Below are positions 62,522-64,000 of a stretch of DNA of 64,000 nt, piece after piece. How positions within the stretch are numbered: position 1 is the stretch's first letter; the number at the start of each line of letters is the position of its first letter. A model generated the notes under the pieces. It searched no databases and had not been told where the DNA came from. It saw nothing but the letters and a program-made list of their open reading frames with translations. A program made the translations under genes and the position numbers. Source of the stretch: a virus. The stretch spans positions 1 to 64,000 of the IMG/VR virus record IMGVR_UViG_3300027759_000005; one strand, written 5' to 3'.

Positions 62522-63310
62522 TTATTTTACTTTATAATGTTTACCACTCTCTTTCTTAGTTCCTTCACCTTCATTACCTCTATTCTGTTTTACGCTCTCC
62601 CATCTACCATCTTCATGATCCCAATCTTTACCGTTACCTCTAGGATCTTTACGGTGCATTCTTTGAGCATGTGCTTTTTTCTTTCTTCTGTCATCTGTTT
62701 TAGCATAAGCCAAATCTCTAGCGGCTTTAGCTTTAGCAGCTTTAGGTGATAGTTTTTGCTTTTGTAAAGGGGACTTCTTTTGGTTTATAGGCGTGTTCAA
62801 AGCGGTATTTGTATCAGATACATTATCAATTGTTTTTAATGCTTTTGATAATTTAGAAACTTTTAAATAATCCGATCCAATTTTTGCCCCCTTTATAAGT
62901 TTGCCAAATTTTCCAACAACAGGTAAAGCCCCTAAAGGTTCTATTATATCATCAGCATTAAATTGATTATCACTCCAAGCTTTCTTTACATCCCCATAAG
63001 ATGACACGCCAGTAGGATCTAGTACCTGCACTGCTGACTTAACAATAGGATGTCTATCCATCCAACTACCAATGCTTTCAGTATCACTATATATTGCTTT
63101 TCTTTTTTCACCAGTAGGGTCTAGTTTCTTTATATTAGCATTGCTTTTAGCCAAAGACTTTTGCACTTTACTATTAAAACCTTTATCAGAAGCTTTTAGC
63201 GATTCTGAGAATGATTTTTTTTGATTTAACGGTGAATCACCGACATTTAGATTATCGTATACGTACCTAGTTTGTTCTAAAGGTGATTGAGATTTTAATT
63301 TAAAAGCCAT
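62522..63310 (-). CDS. first late gene: basic virion-associated protein with repeated SPLxQ motifs (262 aa)
   Basis: It starts MAFKLKSQSPLEQ and carries DSPLNQKK, TPINQKKSPLQKQ, so the motif occurs four times. The middle has a Gly/Val/Lys region (GALPVVGKFGKLIKGAKIG) and the C-terminal third is strongly basic, with a His/Lys-rich stretch (RRKKKAHAQRMHRKDPRG). First gene of the late - strand operon, next to the divergent control region. Possibly a DNA- or capsid-binding packaged protein. Confidence 0.6.
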   Translation of the reverse strand: MAFKLKSQSPLEQTRYVYDNLNVGDSPLNQKKSFSESLKASDKGFNSKVQKSLAKSNANIKKLDPTGEKRKAIYSDTESIGSWMDRHPIVKSAVQVLDPTGVSSYGDVKKAWSDNQFNADDIIEPLGALPVVGKFGKLIKGAKIGSDYLKVSKLSKALKTIDNVSDTNTALNTPINQKKSPLQKQKLSPKAAKAKAARDLAYAKTDDRRKKKAHAQRMHRKDPRGNGKDWDHEDGRWESVKQNRGNEGEGTKKESGKHYKVK

Positions 63311-63705
63311 TATTAATTCTATTTAATGTCATACCTTTCTAATCACATAAAAAAGCGGAAATTTACTCAAATGCATTGTCAAAAAATACTATAAAAAAAA
63401 TTTTTTTATGGGTACCTTTTTAGGAGGACGTGGGAAATAAGAGTGTGAGATATATAGAAGCTGGGGGTTACTACCTAATTTCTAAGTTGTTTTTTCAAAA
63501 GGAAAACGCATTTTAAATTTGCGGGTTCCCCGACTTTTATTACTTTCCGTAATCGTAATGAGTCGAATCAATTGATTGCGGAAATAGTATTTAGCTTTTG
63601 CCTTACAGCAGAGTATGTATAGCATTCCACGGAGTTACTACTTTTAATATCAGATAATATAACTGAAGGTTAACAGTAACCTTTATAACCTAATAATTAT
63701 ATACT
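63311..63705. promoter_or_regulatory. divergent control region with hairpins and promoter-like element
   Basis: No gene is visible in this 395-bp gap between the late operon (-) and the right-edge gene (+). Present are: an A8T7 tract (63393-63407); TAAATTTG at 63514-63521, which fits the Bacteroidota -7 box TAnnTTTG, with TTG at 63487; a CGGG-TTC-CCCG mini-hairpin near 63521; and an imperfect hairpin (TTTCCG-x-AATC 63544-63554 with GATT-x-CGGAAA 63574-63584) around the 12-bp palindrome AATCAATTGATT (63566-63577). On the - strand TTGACA occurs upstream of the late gene. It may hold the late promoter, the early promoter and perhaps an origin. Confidence 0.5.
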
Positions 63706-63969
63706 ATGCAAAACAAAGCAGCGGTTGCAGCAGCAACACCAGTACAATTGACTACAAAAAGATTCGTAATCAGAAAGAGTTTGATCGGCACTAACACGAT
63801 CATCACCTTCGTCAACAGCAAGCAACAGACTTGCGTGTACGATCACGACAAGGTGTACAATCAACTTAAAGCTAAGTTCGATCTTATGCCATGCTTCGAG
63901 AAATACGGATCATATACTAATACTAATAATCTGCCAGCATTCGTGCGAGCATTGCCTGAGTTAGTATAA
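63706..63969 (+). CDS. + strand gene at right edge, distinct composition (87 aa)
   Basis: An 87-aa basic protein (MQNKAAVAAATPVQLTTKRFVIRKSLIGTN, CVYDHDKVYNQLKAKFDLMPCFEKYGSY). Codon choice is more GC-rich (ATC, AAC, GTG, CAG) than in the other early genes, which suggests strong expression or another origin. It follows the control region, so it may be the first early gene. No family recognised. Confidence 0.65.
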   Translation: MQNKAAVAAATPVQLTTKRFVIRKSLIGTNTIITFVNSKQQTCVYDHDKVYNQLKAKFDLMPCFEKYGSYTNTNNLPAFVRALPELV

Positions 63970-64000
63970 TCAATCGACCTAAGCAAGTCGTTAAACTGCT

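Noticed and set aside
1-64000. CRISPR array, insertion sequence, integrase or diversity-generating retroelement
   Set aside because: No regularly spaced repeats, transposase, recombinase or reverse transcriptase motif was found in the translated frames.

Overview
The window is most of the genome of a tailed, podovirus-like bacteriophage that very probably infects a member of the Bacteroidota (Flavobacteriia-like). The reasons are: low-GC DNA; start codons preceded by A/T-rich leaders instead of Shine-Dalgarno sequences; a secreted-protein signal peptide ending in FSQ; a single candidate TAnnTTTG promoter element; and a head/connector gene set that reads like the crAss-like and marine Bacteroidota phages. 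No integrase, repressor or partition gene is visible, so a lytic life style is likely. Family names were assigned by reading translated sequence; no database search was run.

Left arm, + strand (1-18,318). First comes a run of very small early genes, two tRNA-like RNAs, and a MoxR-type AAA+ ATPase paired with a VWA (metal-dependent) protein. After more small accessory genes come a sigma factor, recombination genes (ERF annealing protein, PD-(D/E)XK exonuclease), an SSB-like protein with a C-terminal DDLPF tail, and a T7 gp4-like primase-helicase. The arm ends with a nucleotide-metabolism block: a ThyA-fold enzyme whose specificity residue is Asp (predicting a dCMP hydroxymethylase or methylase), a GIY-YIG-like/MazG fusion, a second MazG-like protein, a T7 endonuclease I-like resolvase, a class II (B12-dependent) ribonucleotide reductase and a 2OG-Fe(II) oxygenase. 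A strong bidirectional hairpin at 18,342-18,372 separates the two convergent arms.

Right arm, - strand (63,310 down to 18,422). In order of transcription: small basic or cysteine-ended late proteins; a 1062-aa fibre-like protein with a short paralogue; a lysis cassette (holin candidates, DUF5675 L,D-transpeptidase-like protein, one-piece spanin); groEL then groES; a winged-helix-like protein; a cluster of virion-associated small proteins sharing SPxxQ-like N-termini and, in some cases, KMKKC-like C-termini; a tandem Cpn10-like protein; the terminase large subunit; portal; scaffold-like protein; major capsid protein; connector and tail proteins; a GNAT protein; internal virion proteins; and a 3215-aa polyvalent protein holding a zincin motif, a PcfJ-like motif and four copies of KFSLxE.

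A 395-bp divergent control region (63,311-63,705) separates the late arm from a + strand gene of distinct composition at the right edge. No DNA polymerase, ligase or phage RNA polymerase is present. As + strand genes run off both ends, the missing replication genes probably lie in the part of the genome outside the window.
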